A stretch of DNA of 60,684 nt from Halalkalibacter akibai JCM 9157 (GCF_000513135.1 NZ_BAUV01000027.1:1-60684), one strand, 5' to 3'. Positions 47,088 through 56,520 are shown, counted from the stretch's first letter. The notes: generated by a model from the sequence alone, not told the origin. A program made the numbers and translations.

Positions 47088-48026
47088 ATGGATACCATTT
47101 ATTTAAATCATCCCGTTGATAGTTGTTCATTAAATTGTACCCCAACGGTAATGGCCTTAGGGTATTTCGATGGAGTTCATCTTGGACACCAGGCGGTGAT
47201 AAAGACAGCTATTAAAATAGCGCAAAAGCTGAAGGTCACAACATCAGTAATGACTTTTCATCCACATCCTAAAGAGGTTTTGCGGAAACAAGAGAACGCA
47301 ATGAGTTACATTACGCCTCTACCTGATAAAATAAAGAAAATAGAGGAATTAGGAGTAGATAAGCTGTATATTGTTAATTTTACCAGAGAATTTGCCTCAC
47401 TTACGCCTCAGCAGTTTGTTGATGACTATTTAATTGGACTTGAGGTTTGCCATGTTGTTGCAGGTTTTGATTTTACATATGGGGCACTTGGAAAAGGGAC
47501 AATGGAAACGATGCCTTTTCATGCTAGAAATAGACTTAATCAAACCGTTGTTGAAAAACTTGAGGCGAATAATGAGAAAGTTAGCTCAACAAAAATTAGA
47601 CAACTTCTGACTACTGGAGAAGTGGATGACGTCACAAAATTTTTAGGTGCTCCTTATAGTATTAAAGGCGTCGTGGTAGACGGTGAAAAACGCGGAAGAA
47701 CTATTGGCTTCCCAACGGCTAATGTAAAGCCAATTCATCGTTATATTCTGCCAAATACAGGTGTTTATGCCGTAACACTAACTGTTTCAGGGGTTCACTA
47801 CTCGGGTGTTTGTAATGTTGGTTTTAAGCCAACCTTCCATGATCAAACAACGGAACCAACTATTGAAGTTCACCTTTTTTCATTTAATCAAGACATTTAT
47901 GGAGAAGAAGTTACGATATGTTGGCATCATCGAATTCGAGATGAACAAAAATTCCTGAATATTGAAGACCTCATTAAGCAAATTCACCTGGATAAAGAAG
48001 CAGCACAGTCATTACTACTGTCATAA
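47088..48026 (+). CDS. ribF: Bifunctional riboflavin kinase/FAD synthetase
   Basis: 312 aa. Makes FMN then FAD. N-terminal adenylyltransferase domain with ALGYFDGVHLGHQAVI near 23-38; C-terminal kinase domain with GEKRGRTIGFPTANV near 205 and GVCNVGFKPTF near 240. Forms an operon with truB. Confidence 0.96.
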   Translation: MDTIYLNHPVDSCSLNCTPTVMALGYFDGVHLGHQAVIKTAIKIAQKLKVTTSVMTFHPHPKEVLRKQENAMSYITPLPDKIKKIEELGVDKLYIVNFTREFASLTPQQFVDDYLIGLEVCHVVAGFDFTYGALGKGTMETMPFHARNRLNQTVVEKLEANNEKVSSTKIRQLLTTGEVDDVTKFLGAPYSIKGVVVDGEKRGRTIGFPTANVKPIHRYILPNTGVYAVTLTVSGVHYSGVCNVGFKPTFHDQTTEPTIEVHLFSFNQDIYGEEVTICWHHRIRDEQKFLNIEDLIKQIHLDKEAAQSLLLS

Positions 48027-48038
48027 TAGTTTTGAAAC

Positions 48039-48067
48039 TTGCATTCTAGTGAAAAAGAAGGTATAGT
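48039..48067 (+). promoter_or_regulatory. Sigma-A promoter of rpsO
   Basis: TTGCAT (48039-48044), 17-base spacer, TATAGT (48062-48067). Expected start near 48074. Confidence 0.65.
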
Positions 48068-48073
48068 ATTCCT

Positions 48074-48161
48074 TGTACTTCAAGTACACATCCGTTTCTT
48101 GGCAGATCGAGTCACCGACGTTTGCTAGGGAATAGGAGATAAGAAAAGGGAGGTGAATAGG
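48074..48161 (+). promoter_or_regulatory. Candidate S15 autoregulatory leader of rpsO
   Basis: Leader of about 88 bases. It contains TGTAC/GTACA (48074-48088) and a stem formed by CG-rich parts around 48093-48120. Bacillus and Geobacillus rpsO leaders bind S15; a match to that family is inferred from position, not shown. The ribosome site GGGAGGTG is at its end. Confidence 0.45.
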
Positions 48162-48431
48162 ATGGCTTTAACACAAGAGCGTAAAAATGAGTTAATCGCT
48201 GATTTCAAAACTCACGACACTGACACTGGTTCTCCAGAAGTTCAGGTTGCTATCCTAACAGAGCAAATCAACACATTGAATGAGCATTTACGTACTCATA
48301 AGAAGGATCACCATTCACGTCGTGGTCTTCTAAAAATGGTTGGTCAACGTCGTAACTTGTTAACATACTTACGTAATAAGGATGTAACACGTTACCGTAA
48401 CCTAGTTGACAAGCTTGGCTTACGCCGATAA
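48162..48431 (+). CDS. rpsO: 30S ribosomal protein S15
   Basis: 89 aa. Primary 16S rRNA-binding protein. [14 protein letters not shown] near 22-35 and the [22 protein letters not shown] core near 44-65 are diagnostic. ATG at 48162 is 6 bases after GGGAGGTG; an upstream start at 48153 overlaps the ribosome site. Own promoter and terminator. Confidence 0.98.
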   Translation: MALTQERKNELIADFKTHDTDTGSPEVQVAILTEQINTLNEHLRTHKKDHHSRRGLLKMVGQRRNLLTYLRNKDVTRYRNLVDKLGLRR

Positions 48432-48440
48432 TCATTGATA

Positions 48441-48466
48441 AAAGCGGGAGATAATCCCGCTTTTTT
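48441..48466 (+). terminator. Terminator after rpsO
   Basis: AAAGCGGGA (48441-48449) pairs with TCCCGCTTT (48455-48463), followed by TTT. Confidence 0.9.
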
Positions 48467-48596
48467 CTTGATTGTTTTATGTTGGAAAATTCACTAGGTT
48501 TAACCATTGTATGTTCAATATTTTAAATTCTGATGAATTAGGCAATAATAGATGCAGGTATGAAGAATAATGTGGTGTACGAGAGGAGTACGCGTA

Positions 48597-50711
48597 ATGG
48601 AACAAACGAAACACGTATTTAAAATGGATTGGGCTGGCCGGGAGTTAACGGTCGAGACGGGTCAATTAGCTAAACAAGCTAATGGCGCAGTCCTTGTAAG
48701 GTATGGTGACTCAGCAGTTCTTTCAACAGCAACTGCTTCTAAAGAACCAAAAGATCTTAATTTCTTCCCATTAACAGTTAATTATGAGGAACGCCTTTAT
48801 GCTGCAGGGAAAATCCCTGGTGGATTTATCAAGCGCGAAGGCCGACCAAGTGAACGAGCAATTTTAACGAGTCGTTTAATCGATCGTCCGATTAGACCAC
48901 TTTTTCCTGATGGATTCCGAAATGAAGTTCAAGTAATTAGTATTGTTATGAGTTCAGATCCTAACGCTTCTTCAGAAATGGCAGCAATGATAGGATCATC
49001 GTTAGCGCTTTCTGTTTCAGACATTCCTTTTGATGGACCTATTGCAGGTGTGACAGTTGGACGTCTTAACGGAGAATTTATCATTAATCCAAATACAGAG
49101 CAGCTCGAACAAAGTGATATTGACCTTGTTGTTGCAGGAACAAAAGAAGCAATTAATATGGTTGAAGCAGGGGCAAATCAAGTTTCTGAAGAAATCATCC
49201 TTGAAGCAATCATGTTTGGACATGAGGAAATTCAAAAATTAATTGCCTTCCAAGAAGAAATTGCTGCGGCTGTTGGGAAAGAAAAATCAGAAATTCAACT
49301 AAAAAAAGTTGATTCTGAGTTAGAAAAAGAAATTCGTACTTTAGCAGAATCTGAATTAAAAGAAGCTGTTCAAGTGATCGAAAAGCATGCACGTGCTGAA
49401 GCTATTGATGCTGTTAAAACCAAAACAGTTGAAGCTTTTGAAGGAAGAGAAGACATTAACTTAGGCGATGTGAAAGAAGTCTTACATAAGATTGTGAAGG
49501 AAGAAGTTCGCCGTCTGATTACAGTTGATAAAGTTCGCCCAGACGGACGTAAAGTTGACGAGATTCGACCACTCGCTTCACAAGTAAACCTTCTACCTCG
49601 TACCCATGGCTCTGGTCTATTCACTCGTGGACAAACTCAAGCGCTAAGTATTTGTACATTAGGTGCACTTGGAGATGTTCAGATTTTAGATGGTTTAGGG
49701 ATTGAAGAATCTAAGCGCTTTATGCACCATTACAATTTCCCTCAATTTAGTGTTGGGGAAACAGGCCCGATCCGTGGACCTGGTCGTCGTGAAATCGGTC
49801 ACGGAGCTTTAGGTGAACGTGCACTAGAACCTATTATTCCAAACGAAAACGATTTCCCATATACGATTCGATTAGTATCAGAAGTGTTGGAATCAAATGG
49901 TTCAACATCTCAAGCTAGTATTTGTGCTAGTACGCTTGCGATGATGGATGCAGGTGTTCCAATCAAAGCACCAGTTGCAGGTATCGCAATGGGACTTGTG
50001 AAACAAGAAGAACATGTATCTGTGTTAACGGACATTCAAGGAATGGAAGATGCACTTGGTGATATGGACTTTAAAGTAGCAGGTACTCGCGAAGGAATAA
50101 CAGCCTTGCAAATGGACATTAAGATATCTGGAATAAACCGTGAAATCCTAGTTGAAGCTTTAGCTCAAGCAAAACGCGGACGAATGGTTATTTTAGACAA
50201 TATGCTTTCAGCTATTGCTGAATCTAGACAAGAGCTTTCTACGTATGCTCCTAAAATTATGACAATGAAAATCAATCCTGATAAAATTCGTGATGTTATT
50301 GGACCTAGCGGAAAAATGATTAACAAAATCATTGAAGAAACAGGAGTGAAAATTGATATTGAACAAGATGGTACAGTGTACATTTCATCTGTCGAGATGG
50401 CGATGAATGAAAAAGCACGTTCTATTATTGAAGACATTGTTCGTGAAGTAGAGGTCGGACAAACCTACTTAGGAAAAGTAAAACGAGTTGAAAAATTTGG
50501 CTGTTTCGTAGAACTTTTTAAAGGTAAAGATGGCCTTGTGCATATCTCTCAATTAGCAGAAGAGCGAGTTGAAAAAGTCGAGGATGTAGTTAAGATTGGT
50601 GATGAGATTCTTGTTCGTGTTACAGAAATAGATAATCAGGGCAGAGTCAACCTTTCACGTAAAGTCATCCTAAAAGAAGAAAAAGAACAAAAGCAACAAG
50701 CACAGAAGTAA
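48597..50711 (+). CDS. pnp: Polynucleotide phosphorylase
   Basis: 704 aa. Phosphorolytic 3'-5' exoribonuclease and degradosome component. Two RNase PH domains (about 10-215 and 310-540) with an alpha-helical linker; catalytic [16 protein letters not shown] near 430; KH domain (about 555-610, [16 protein letters not shown]) and S1 domain (about 620-690). ATG at 48597 behind GAGGAG; the longer frame from 48570 does not match homologues. No clear promoter in the 130 bases before it. Confidence 0.97.
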   Translation: MEQTKHVFKMDWAGRELTVETGQLAKQANGAVLVRYGDSAVLSTATASKEPKDLNFFPLTVNYEERLYAAGKIPGGFIKREGRPSERAILTSRLIDRPIRPLFPDGFRNEVQVISIVMSSDPNASSEMAAMIGSSLALSVSDIPFDGPIAGVTVGRLNGEFIINPNTEQLEQSDIDLVVAGTKEAINMVEAGANQVSEEIILEAIMFGHEEIQKLIAFQEEIAAAVGKEKSEIQLKKVDSELEKEIRTLAESELKEAVQVIEKHARAEAIDAVKTKTVEAFEGREDINLGDVKEVLHKIVKEEVRRLITVDKVRPDGRKVDEIRPLASQVNLLPRTHGSGLFTRGQTQALSICTLGALGDVQILDGLGIEESKRFMHHYNFPQFSVGETGPIRGPGRREIGHGALGERALEPIIPNENDFPYTIRLVSEVLESNGSTSQASICASTLAMMDAGVPIKAPVAGIAMGLVKQEEHVSVLTDIQGMEDALGDMDFKVAGTREGITALQMDIKISGINREILVEALAQAKRGRMVILDNMLSAIAESRQELSTYAPKIMTMKINPDKIRDVIGPSGKMINKIIEETGVKIDIEQDGTVYISSVEMAMNEKARSIIEDIVREVEVGQTYLGKVKRVEKFGCFVELFKGKDGLVHISQLAEERVEKVEDVVKIGDEILVRVTEIDNQGRVNLSRKVILKEEKEQKQQAQK

Positions 50712-50750
50712 GCAAAGGAGACTGGGGGAATGGACCTAGTCTCCTTTTGC
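50712..50750 (+). terminator. Terminator after pnp
   Basis: GCAAAGGAGACT (50712-50723) pairs with AGTCTCCTTTTGC (50738-50750) with one bulge; TTTT lies within the 3' arm. Confidence 0.7.
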
Positions 50751-50802
50751 GTTCTAACCTGTCCTATAAGTGCATACAATCGCACTAGAGGAGGGTCGGG
50801 TG

Positions 50803-51810
50803 ATGAAGAAAAAAGCAGTGCATTTAGTGATCTTTAGTTTTATAATCATTCTCTCGTTCGGGGCAGTCCAAAATCCGTTTACTCTTAATTACGTGGGGCA
50901 ACTAAAAGATGACAGTCAAATGGTAATTAAAGAGCAGGATTCACTGTACGAAGAAATAGTAGCCAGAGCGGAATCCTATACAGAGCCTGCTATTGATGCG
51001 AGGATTGATAAAGTTTGGAAAGCTGTTCCTGGATATAATGGCTTAGAGGTTGACGTAGAAGCTTCCTATGATAAGATGAAGAAGCTTGAAGACTTTGAAG
51101 AAAGTCGATTAGTTTTTAAAGAAACAAGTCCACATGTCCATTTAGCTGATTTACCACCATCTCCAATTTACAAAGGAAATGAACAAAAGCCAATGGTGAC
51201 TTTTTTAATCAATGTAGCTTGGGGAAATGAATATCTTCCTGATATGTTAAAGACATTAAAAAAGCATGAACTACATACAACATTCTTTTTAGATGGTTCA
51301 TGGGTTAAAAATAATCCTAACCTCGCAACAATGCTCAAAGAAGAAGGACATGAAATTGGAAATCATGCTTATTCCCATCCAGATATGAGCAAATTAACAG
51401 TAGGGCGTATTGACGAGGAGATTCAAAAAACAAACTCTGTCATTGAAGCAACGATAGGCGTTACACCTGAATGGTTTGCTCCTCCAAGTGGGAGCTTTAA
51501 TCAAACAGTCGTAGACCAAGCGCACAAACATGGTATGCGCACAGTCCTATGGTCTGTTGATACGGTTGATTGGCGCAAACCTGATCCAACAGAAATGGTT
51601 AATCGAGTTGTATCCAAAGTGCACAACGGAGCAATGATCCTTATGCATCCAACAGAACCAACAGCAAAAGGACTTGAGGACTTAATTAATGGTGTCCATG
51701 AAAAAGGCTATCGAATTGGAACGGTTTCTGATGTGTTATCGGAAGAGCGGGTCATCTTAGGTGTAACCCTTAATGAGAATAGGGGGACAAATAGTGATAA
51801 AGAGAATTGA
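50803..51810 (+). CDS. ylxY: Polysaccharide deacetylase-like protein YlxY
   Basis: 335 aa. Membrane anchor or signal peptide at residues 5-24 and a C-terminal NodB-type domain (about 130-325). The two metal-binding His are present in NHAYSHPDM (near 187-195), but the first motif, normally TFDDG, reads TFLINVAWG (near 133-141), so the catalytic and metal Asp are missing; activity is doubtful. RAPPSG-type motif is WFAPPSGSF. ATG 50803 behind GAGGAGGG. Overlaps mlpA by 17 bases. Confidence 0.9.
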   Translation: MKKKAVHLVIFSFIIILSFGAVQNPFTLNYVGQLKDDSQMVIKEQDSLYEEIVARAESYTEPAIDARIDKVWKAVPGYNGLEVDVEASYDKMKKLEDFEESRLVFKETSPHVHLADLPPSPIYKGNEQKPMVTFLINVAWGNEYLPDMLKTLKKHELHTTFFLDGSWVKNNPNLATMLKEEGHEIGNHAYSHPDMSKLTVGRIDEEIQKTNSVIEATIGVTPEWFAPPSGSFNQTVVDQAHKHGMRTVLWSVDTVDWRKPDPTEMVNRVVSKVHNGAMILMHPTEPTAKGLEDLINGVHEKGYRIGTVSDVLSEERVILGVTLNENRGTNSDKEN

Positions 51811-53032
51811 ATTAGAAAATGGAGTTCGTATATTAGCTGAAAACATTCCAACCGTACGATCTGTGTCAATTGGCGTTTGGATTGGAACGGGATCAAGGTT
51901 TGAAAAAAAGGAGGAAAATGGGATCTCTCATTTTCTCGAGCATATGTTCTTCAAAGGAACAGAAAAGAGAACTGCAGCCGAGATAGCAGAATCTTTTGAC
52001 CGAATTGGTGGGCAAGTAAATGCCTTTACGTCTAAAGAATACACTTGCTATTACGCTAAGGTACTTGATGATCACGCAGAGTTTGCTGTTGATGTCCTTT
52101 CTGACATGTTCTTTAATTCTGTCTTTGATGAGACGGAATTAAAGAAAGAAAAGAATGTCGTATATGAAGAAATTAAAATGGTCGATGATACTCCTGATGA
52201 TATTGTCCATGATCTATTAAGTGAAGCTAGTTACGGTAGTCATGCTTTAGGGTATCCCATATTAGGGACGGTTGAAACGTTAGAAACGTTTAACGGGGAC
52301 TCTCTAAGAGATTACATGTCTAGATTTTATACAGGAGATCATGTGGTTATTTCAATTGCAGGAAATATAACGGATGAAGTAATACAGCAATTGAAAGAGA
52401 TTTTCTCGAAAGTTGAAGCAACGAGTTATAAACATGAGGATAAACAACCTACTTTTCTTTCGAATACTATGATTCGTAAAAAAGAGACAGAACAAGCGCA
52501 TTTATGCTTAGGCTACCCTGGATTAGCAATTGGCGAAAAAAATGTGTATGCACTTGTATTATTAAACAATTTGCTAGGTGGAAGCATGAGCAGCCGTTTA
52601 TTTCAAGAGATTAGAGAGAAAAGAGGATTATGTTACTCTGTATTTTCTTATCACTCTTCTTATCAAGATAGTGGAATGCTTACGGTGTATGCAGGAACAG
52701 CACATAATCAATTAGACGACCTAACAAGTGCATTACTTGAAACAACTTCAGTGTTAGCGGCTTCAGGGATGTCAGAAAAGGAATTAACTAATGGAAAAGA
52801 GCAGCTAAAAGGAAGCTTGATGCTTAGTCTTGAGAGTACGAACAGTCGGATGAGCCGAAATGGTAAAAATGAATTGTTATTAAAAAAGCATCGCTCTTTA
52901 GATGATATTGTCAATGAGATTGATCAAGTGACCTTATCTGATGTTAATCAATTAGCAGCAGCCCTTCTAAAAGAAAAGCCAGCTATCTCACTGATCAATA
53001 TTGATGGTGTTCTTCCAAAAGCGTTAGCTTAG
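51794..53032 (+). CDS. mlpA: M16 family zinc metallopeptidase MlpA (YmxG)
   Basis: 412 aa. Processing-peptidase-type protease with inverted zinc motif HFLEH (near residues 46-50) and the distal Glu in EKNVVYEEIKM (near 127). R/Y pair of the second half: SMSSRLFQEIREKRGLCYSV. GTG at 51794 behind GGGGGA is the start; it overlaps the end of ylxY. Precise substrate unknown; in B. subtilis linked to protease gene control. Confidence 0.95.
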   Translation: MIKRIELENGVRILAENIPTVRSVSIGVWIGTGSRFEKKEENGISHFLEHMFFKGTEKRTAAEIAESFDRIGGQVNAFTSKEYTCYYAKVLDDHAEFAVDVLSDMFFNSVFDETELKKEKNVVYEEIKMVDDTPDDIVHDLLSEASYGSHALGYPILGTVETLETFNGDSLRDYMSRFYTGDHVVISIAGNITDEVIQQLKEIFSKVEATSYKHEDKQPTFLSNTMIRKKETEQAHLCLGYPGLAIGEKNVYALVLLNNLLGGSMSSRLFQEIREKRGLCYSVFSYHSSYQDSGMLTVYAGTAHNQLDDLTSALLETTSVLAASGMSEKELTNGKEQLKGSLMLSLESTNSRMSRNGKNELLLKKHRSLDDIVNEIDQVTLSDVNQLAAALLKEKPAISLINIDGVLPKALA

Positions 53033-53055
53033 TTCCTAATTATCAAGATGAAATT

Positions 53056-53245
53056 TAGCAAGGCCACTAAAACCCGCTTGAAAACTCAAGGGAGCTACAA
53101 TGGATCTACACGTTAAGCGCCTGCTATGGACCCACTCATAGCAGGCTTTAAAAGATTGCTATGGTTACGCTTATTGAATCAGAGGCCAGCTGAAAGGGCC
53201 CCCTTTTTCAGGTGGCCTCTATTTAGCTGGTCTTTTTTTCTTTTT
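53056..53245 (+). promoter_or_regulatory. Candidate riboswitch/attenuator leader of ymxH
   Basis: Structured 255-base gap between mlpA and ymxH. Helices seen: TAGCAA (53056-53061) with TTGCTA (53156-53161) closing a domain that contains CTTGA/TCAAG (53077-53081, 53086-53090) and the 10-bp GCCTGCTATG/CATAGCAGGC hairpin (53119-53128, 53137-53146). Then two exclusive stems share GGCCA: stem A, AGAGGCCA (53181-53188) with TGGCCTCT (53213-53220) plus an inner helix; stem B, GGCCAGCTGAA (53184-53194) with TTTAGCTGGTC (53222-53232) directly followed by seven T (53233-53239), a terminator. AGGCCAC (53061-53067) could also pair with GTGGCCT (53212-53218). No known riboswitch consensus recognised. Confidence 0.55.
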
Positions 53246-53287
53246 CCACTCATACCCTAACTACAAAGTAGACAAGGGGGGAACTCT

Positions 53288-53530
53288 GTGAGATTAAGTG
53301 AAATAAGTTCAAAAGAAATCATTGATTATCAAAAAGGTGAGAGATTGGGTATACTAGGTCAAACCGATTTGTTAGTTAACGAAGAAACTGGAGAAATTGA
53401 AGCGTTTATCATTCCGACTATGAAATGGTTTGGTTTTGGTAAAAAGGATCGCGAAGTAACGGTATACTGGCAACAAGTTAAAAAAATTGGAGAAGACATG
53501 ATCATCATTAATCTCGACCAATACGAATAA
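53288..53530 (+). CDS. ymxH: PRC-barrel protein YmxH (YlmC/YmxH family)
   Basis: 80 aa. YlmC/YmxH sporulation-associated PRC-barrel family: MRLSEISSKEIIDYQKGERLG start and EIEAFIIPTMKWFGFGKKDREVTVYW in the middle (quoted part AFIIPTMKWFGFGKK). Exact function unknown. GTG at 53288 with AAGGGGGGAA upstream. It sits behind the switch-like leader and in front of a very strong terminator, so it may be the only gene that leader controls. Confidence 0.9.
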   Translation: MRLSEISSKEIIDYQKGERLGILGQTDLLVNEETGEIEAFIIPTMKWFGFGKKDREVTVYWQQVKKIGEDMIIINLDQYE

Positions 53531-53532
53531 TT

Positions 53533-53587
53533 TAGACGTGAAGAAGATGTAGGACAATTAGTCTTACATCTTTTTCACGTCTATTTT
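53533..53587. terminator. Very long terminator hairpin after ymxH
   Basis: An arm from 53533 to 53555 pairs with 53561 to 53583, 23 pairs including G-U, with a 5-base loop and TTTT after it. It isolates ymxH from dpaA. Being nearly symmetric with A/T-rich ends it could work in both directions. Confidence 0.85.
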
Positions 53588-53682
53588 AATTACTAATTGA
53601 AAATCATTCCTCAAGATTCCCCCCTTTTTTTTGCTAATATGTATTCTTCTTCCTCGTGTTAAATCTTTAGAAAATGGTATTC

Positions 53683-53710
53683 ACCCATCATAAAGTTGAG
53701 ACATATGCTA
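53683..53710 (+). promoter_or_regulatory. Sigma-K promoter of dpaAB
   Basis: AC (53683-53684), 17 bases, CATATGCTA (53702-53710), an exact match to the sigma-K consensus AC-N17-CATANNNTA. The gap from 53588 to 53846 otherwise contains only a small GCTCTT/AAGAGC hairpin (near 53738-53752). The B. subtilis spoVF operon is sigma-K dependent, which supports the call. Confidence 0.75.
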
Positions 53711-53846
53711 TGGTGAATCGTTGCTGTTCATCCTTTGCTCTTGATAAGAGCCTTGTGTCGTTGTGTGATAGGATGGATTTTTCTCTTTCCGTTAGCGGCC
53801 TGCGATGATGATCAGATTCGCATGAAAGAAAGGAGAACATGAGCAA

Positions 53847-54731
53847 ATGTTAACAGATAAGCATGCAGTCATAATTGGAGGAGATGCACGGCAGCTAGAA
53901 ATCATCCGTAAGCTTTCAGCTCTAGACGCTAAAATTTCAATGGTCGGATTCGATCAATTAAATGATGGCTTTATTGGAGCAACAAAACAATCAATGGATG
54001 ATATCGAATGGTCGACCGTAGATGCAGTTTTATTACCTGTCAGTGGCGTTAGTCTCGATGGCAAAGTTGAAACGATCTTCTCAAATGAAACAATTGAGTT
54101 AAAAGTTGATCAGTTAGAAGCGACCCCAACTCATTGTGTCGTTTACACTGGCATTACAAATAAGTATTTAGACGAATGTATAGAGAAGGCTGATCGTGCT
54201 CTTGTCAAATTAATGGAGCGAGATGACGTTGCTATTTACAATTCTATTCCAACAGCTGAAGGGACCGTCATGATGGCTATTCAGCATACTGATATCACGA
54301 TTCACCGAGCTAAAGTAGCAGTACTTGGCTTAGGAAGAGTAGGAATGTCAGTAGCGAGAACATTTAGTGCTCTTGGAGCAGATGTAAAAGTAGGTGCAAA
54401 TGAAACTCAACAGATAGCTAGGATAACTGAAATGGGTCTAACTCCATTTCATACCGCAAATTTAAAAACAGAATTGCAAGATATTGATATATGTATTAAT
54501 ACCATTCCAGCCCTTGTTTTAACATCAAATGTGCTAACAGAAATGCCTCTACACACTCTTATTATCGATCTTGCATCTAAGCCAGGTGGAACTGATTTTC
54601 GCTATGCAGAAAAAAGGGGCATAAAGGCGCTTTTAGCTCCTGGTTTACCAGGAATAGTGGCTCCAAAAACGGCAGGGCAAATTTTAGCTGATGTGTTAGC
54701 AGAGTTGTTAACGAACAAGTCGACTAATTAG
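53847..54731 (+). CDS. dpaA: Dipicolinate synthase subunit A
   Basis: 294 aa. With DpaB makes dipicolinic acid from dihydrodipicolinate in the mother cell for the spore core. NAD(P)-binding GLGRVGMSVARTF near residues 155-167. Also called spoVFA. Ribosome site AAAGGAG 11 bases before ATG. Directly followed by dpaB. Confidence 0.95.
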   Translation: MLTDKHAVIIGGDARQLEIIRKLSALDAKISMVGFDQLNDGFIGATKQSMDDIEWSTVDAVLLPVSGVSLDGKVETIFSNETIELKVDQLEATPTHCVVYTGITNKYLDECIEKADRALVKLMERDDVAIYNSIPTAEGTVMMAIQHTDITIHRAKVAVLGLGRVGMSVARTFSALGADVKVGANETQQIARITEMGLTPFHTANLKTELQDIDICINTIPALVLTSNVLTEMPLHTLIIDLASKPGGTDFRYAEKRGIKALLAPGLPGIVAPKTAGQILADVLAELLTNKSTN

Positions 54732-54744
54732 AGGAGGATGACTT

Positions 54745-55338
54745 ATGTCTTTAAAAGGGAAACATATTGGATTTGGAATTTCTGCTTCTCACTGTACGTA
54801 TGAAGAAGTAATGCCACAAATAGAAAAATTAATTAAACTTGGAGCAAAAGTAACTCCTTTTGTGTCAGGTAATGTTAAGACTACAGATACGAAGTTTGGC
54901 ACGAGTGCCTATTGGTTAAAAAGAATTGAAGAAATCACACAGGAACCAATTGTAGATACAATTGTTAAAGCAGAACCTTTTGGACCAAAAACTCCACTAG
55001 ATTGTATGGTTATGGCACCAATTACAGGGAATTCAACGAGTAAATTAGCAAACGCCATGACAGATGGGCCTGTACTTATGGGTGCAAAAGCAACCCTTCG
55101 TAGTGGAAATCCAGTCGTTCTTGGCATTTCAACAAATGACGCCTTGGGGCTTAATGGTGTTAATATTATGAAGCTTATGGCTACAAAAAATATTTACTTC
55201 ATTCCTTTTGGGCAAGATGATCCTATTAAGAAACCAAACTCATTAGTGGCTAGAATGGAAGCATTAGTGGATACGGTTGAGTCTGCCCTAGCTGGTAAGC
55301 AATATCAGCCTGTACTAGTGGAAAAATTCAGAGATTAA
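54745..55338 (+). CDS. dpaB: Dipicolinate synthase subunit B
   Basis: 197 aa. Flavoprotein family subunit with GFGISASHCTYEEVMPQ near 8-24 and the PITGNSTSKLANAMTDGPV motif near 92-110. Also called spoVFB. Ribosome site AGAGGAGG. Its start is 13 bases after dpaA. Confidence 0.95.
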   Translation: MSLKGKHIGFGISASHCTYEEVMPQIEKLIKLGAKVTPFVSGNVKTTDTKFGTSAYWLKRIEEITQEPIVDTIVKAEPFGPKTPLDCMVMAPITGNSTSKLANAMTDGPVLMGAKATLRSGNPVVLGISTNDALGLNGVNIMKLMATKNIYFIPFGQDDPIKKPNSLVARMEALVDTVESALAGKQYQPVLVEKFRD

Positions 55339-55398
55339 GCAAATGACGCAGTTGCAGAAATGAAATATTTCCCTTAAAGTTTAATAGAGGAAGCTACT

Positions 55399-55427
55399 GA
55401 TACAAACTAGGGAAGATATGCTATAAT
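55399..55427 (+). promoter_or_regulatory. Extended -10 sigma-A promoter of asd
   Basis: TATAAT at 55422-55427 with TG at 55419-55420 (TGC-TATAAT) and a weak -35 GATACA at 55399-55404, spacer 17. It allows vegetative expression of asd-dapG-dapA apart from the sporulation genes upstream. Leader of about 50 bases. Confidence 0.65.
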
Positions 55428-55482
55428 CATTCCATCCTAGAAAAACTCTATTAAAAAGAACTAGATAAGGGGAGAATAACGA

Positions 55483-56520
55483 ATGTCAAATTATAATGTA
55501 GCCGTAGTAGGAGCAACAGGTGCAGTTGGTCAACAAATGCTAAAAACTCTTGAGGAAAGAGATTTCCCGATTTCAAACTTAAAATTACTATCTTCAAAGC
55601 GTTCTGCTGGAAAACAGATCTCTTTTAAAGGGCAAAACTATACAGTAGAAGAAGCAACACCTGAATCATTTGAAGGAGTTCAAATTGCGTTATTCTCAGC
55701 TGGTGGTTCTGTCTCAAAAGCTTTAGCGCCTGAAGCTGTTAAGCGTGGGGCTATTGTTGTTGATAACACAAGTGCATTTAGAATGGACCCTAACTGTCCG
55801 CTTGTAGTGCCGGAGGTTAATGAAGAAGATCTTCGTACTCATAATGGGATTATTGCTAATCCTAACTGCTCTACGATTCAAATGGTAGTTGCCTTAGAGC
55901 CAATTCGCCAAAACTACGGTCTTAAGAAAGTGGTTGTTTCAACTTATCAAGCTGTTTCAGGTGCAGGACTTGAGGCGATTGATGAAATGAAACAACAAAC
56001 AAAGGCTATTCTTGCTGGTGAGGAATTTACTCCTGAGATTCTACCAGTAGGCGGAGATAAAAAACATTATCAAATAGCTTTTAATGCAATTCCACAAATT
56101 GACCTTTTCCAAGATAATGGTTATACATTTGAGGAAATGAAAATGATAAATGAAACAAAGAAAATTATGCACCTTTCGGAACTTGAGGTAGCTGCTACTT
56201 GTGTTCGTCTACCAATTGAAACAGGTCATTCAGAGTCTGTATATATTGAAACTGAAAAAGGTGGAGCATCCGTTGCTGAAATAAAAGAACTACTTGCGTC
56301 AGCTCCAGGAATTACACTTCAAGACGATCCAGCTAATCAATTATATCCATTGGCTTCTGAGTGTGTTGGTAAGAATGATGTTTTTGTCGGACGTATTCGT
56401 CAAGATCTTGACCGAGATAATGGTTATCACATGTGGATTGTTTCTGATAACTTACTAAAAGGTGCAGCTTGGAATTCTGTTCAAATTGCTGAAAGTTTAG
56501 TTAAATTAGAGCTTCTATAA
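55483..56520 (+). CDS. asd: Aspartate-semialdehyde dehydrogenase
   Basis: 345 aa. Reduces aspartyl phosphate to the semialdehyde, the branch point to lysine, threonine and methionine. Nucleotide motif [13 protein letters not shown] near 8-20, active Cys in NPNCSTIQM near 128-136, and HSESVYIE near 250. ATG behind AAGGGGAG. Confidence 0.97.
   Translation: MSNYNVAVVGATGAVGQQMLKTLEERDFPISNLKLLSSKRSAGKQISFKGQNYTVEEATPESFEGVQIALFSAGGSVSKALAPEAVKRGAIVVDNTSAFRMDPNCPLVVPEVNEEDLRTHNGIIANPNCSTIQMVVALEPIRQNYGLKKVVVSTYQAVSGAGLEAIDEMKQQTKAILAGEEFTPEILPVGGDKKHYQIAFNAIPQIDLFQDNGYTFEEMKMINETKKIMHLSELEVAATCVRLPIETGHSESVYIETEKGGASVAEIKELLASAPGITLQDDPANQLYPLASECVGKNDVFVGRIRQDLDRDNGYHMWIVSDNLLKGAAWNSVQIAESLVKLELL

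Noticed and set aside
53056-53245. Lysine riboswitch, SAM box or T-box before the dipicolinate/lysine genes
   Set aside because: The conserved core sequences of these classes (for example the T-box AGGGTGGNACCGCG element) are absent.
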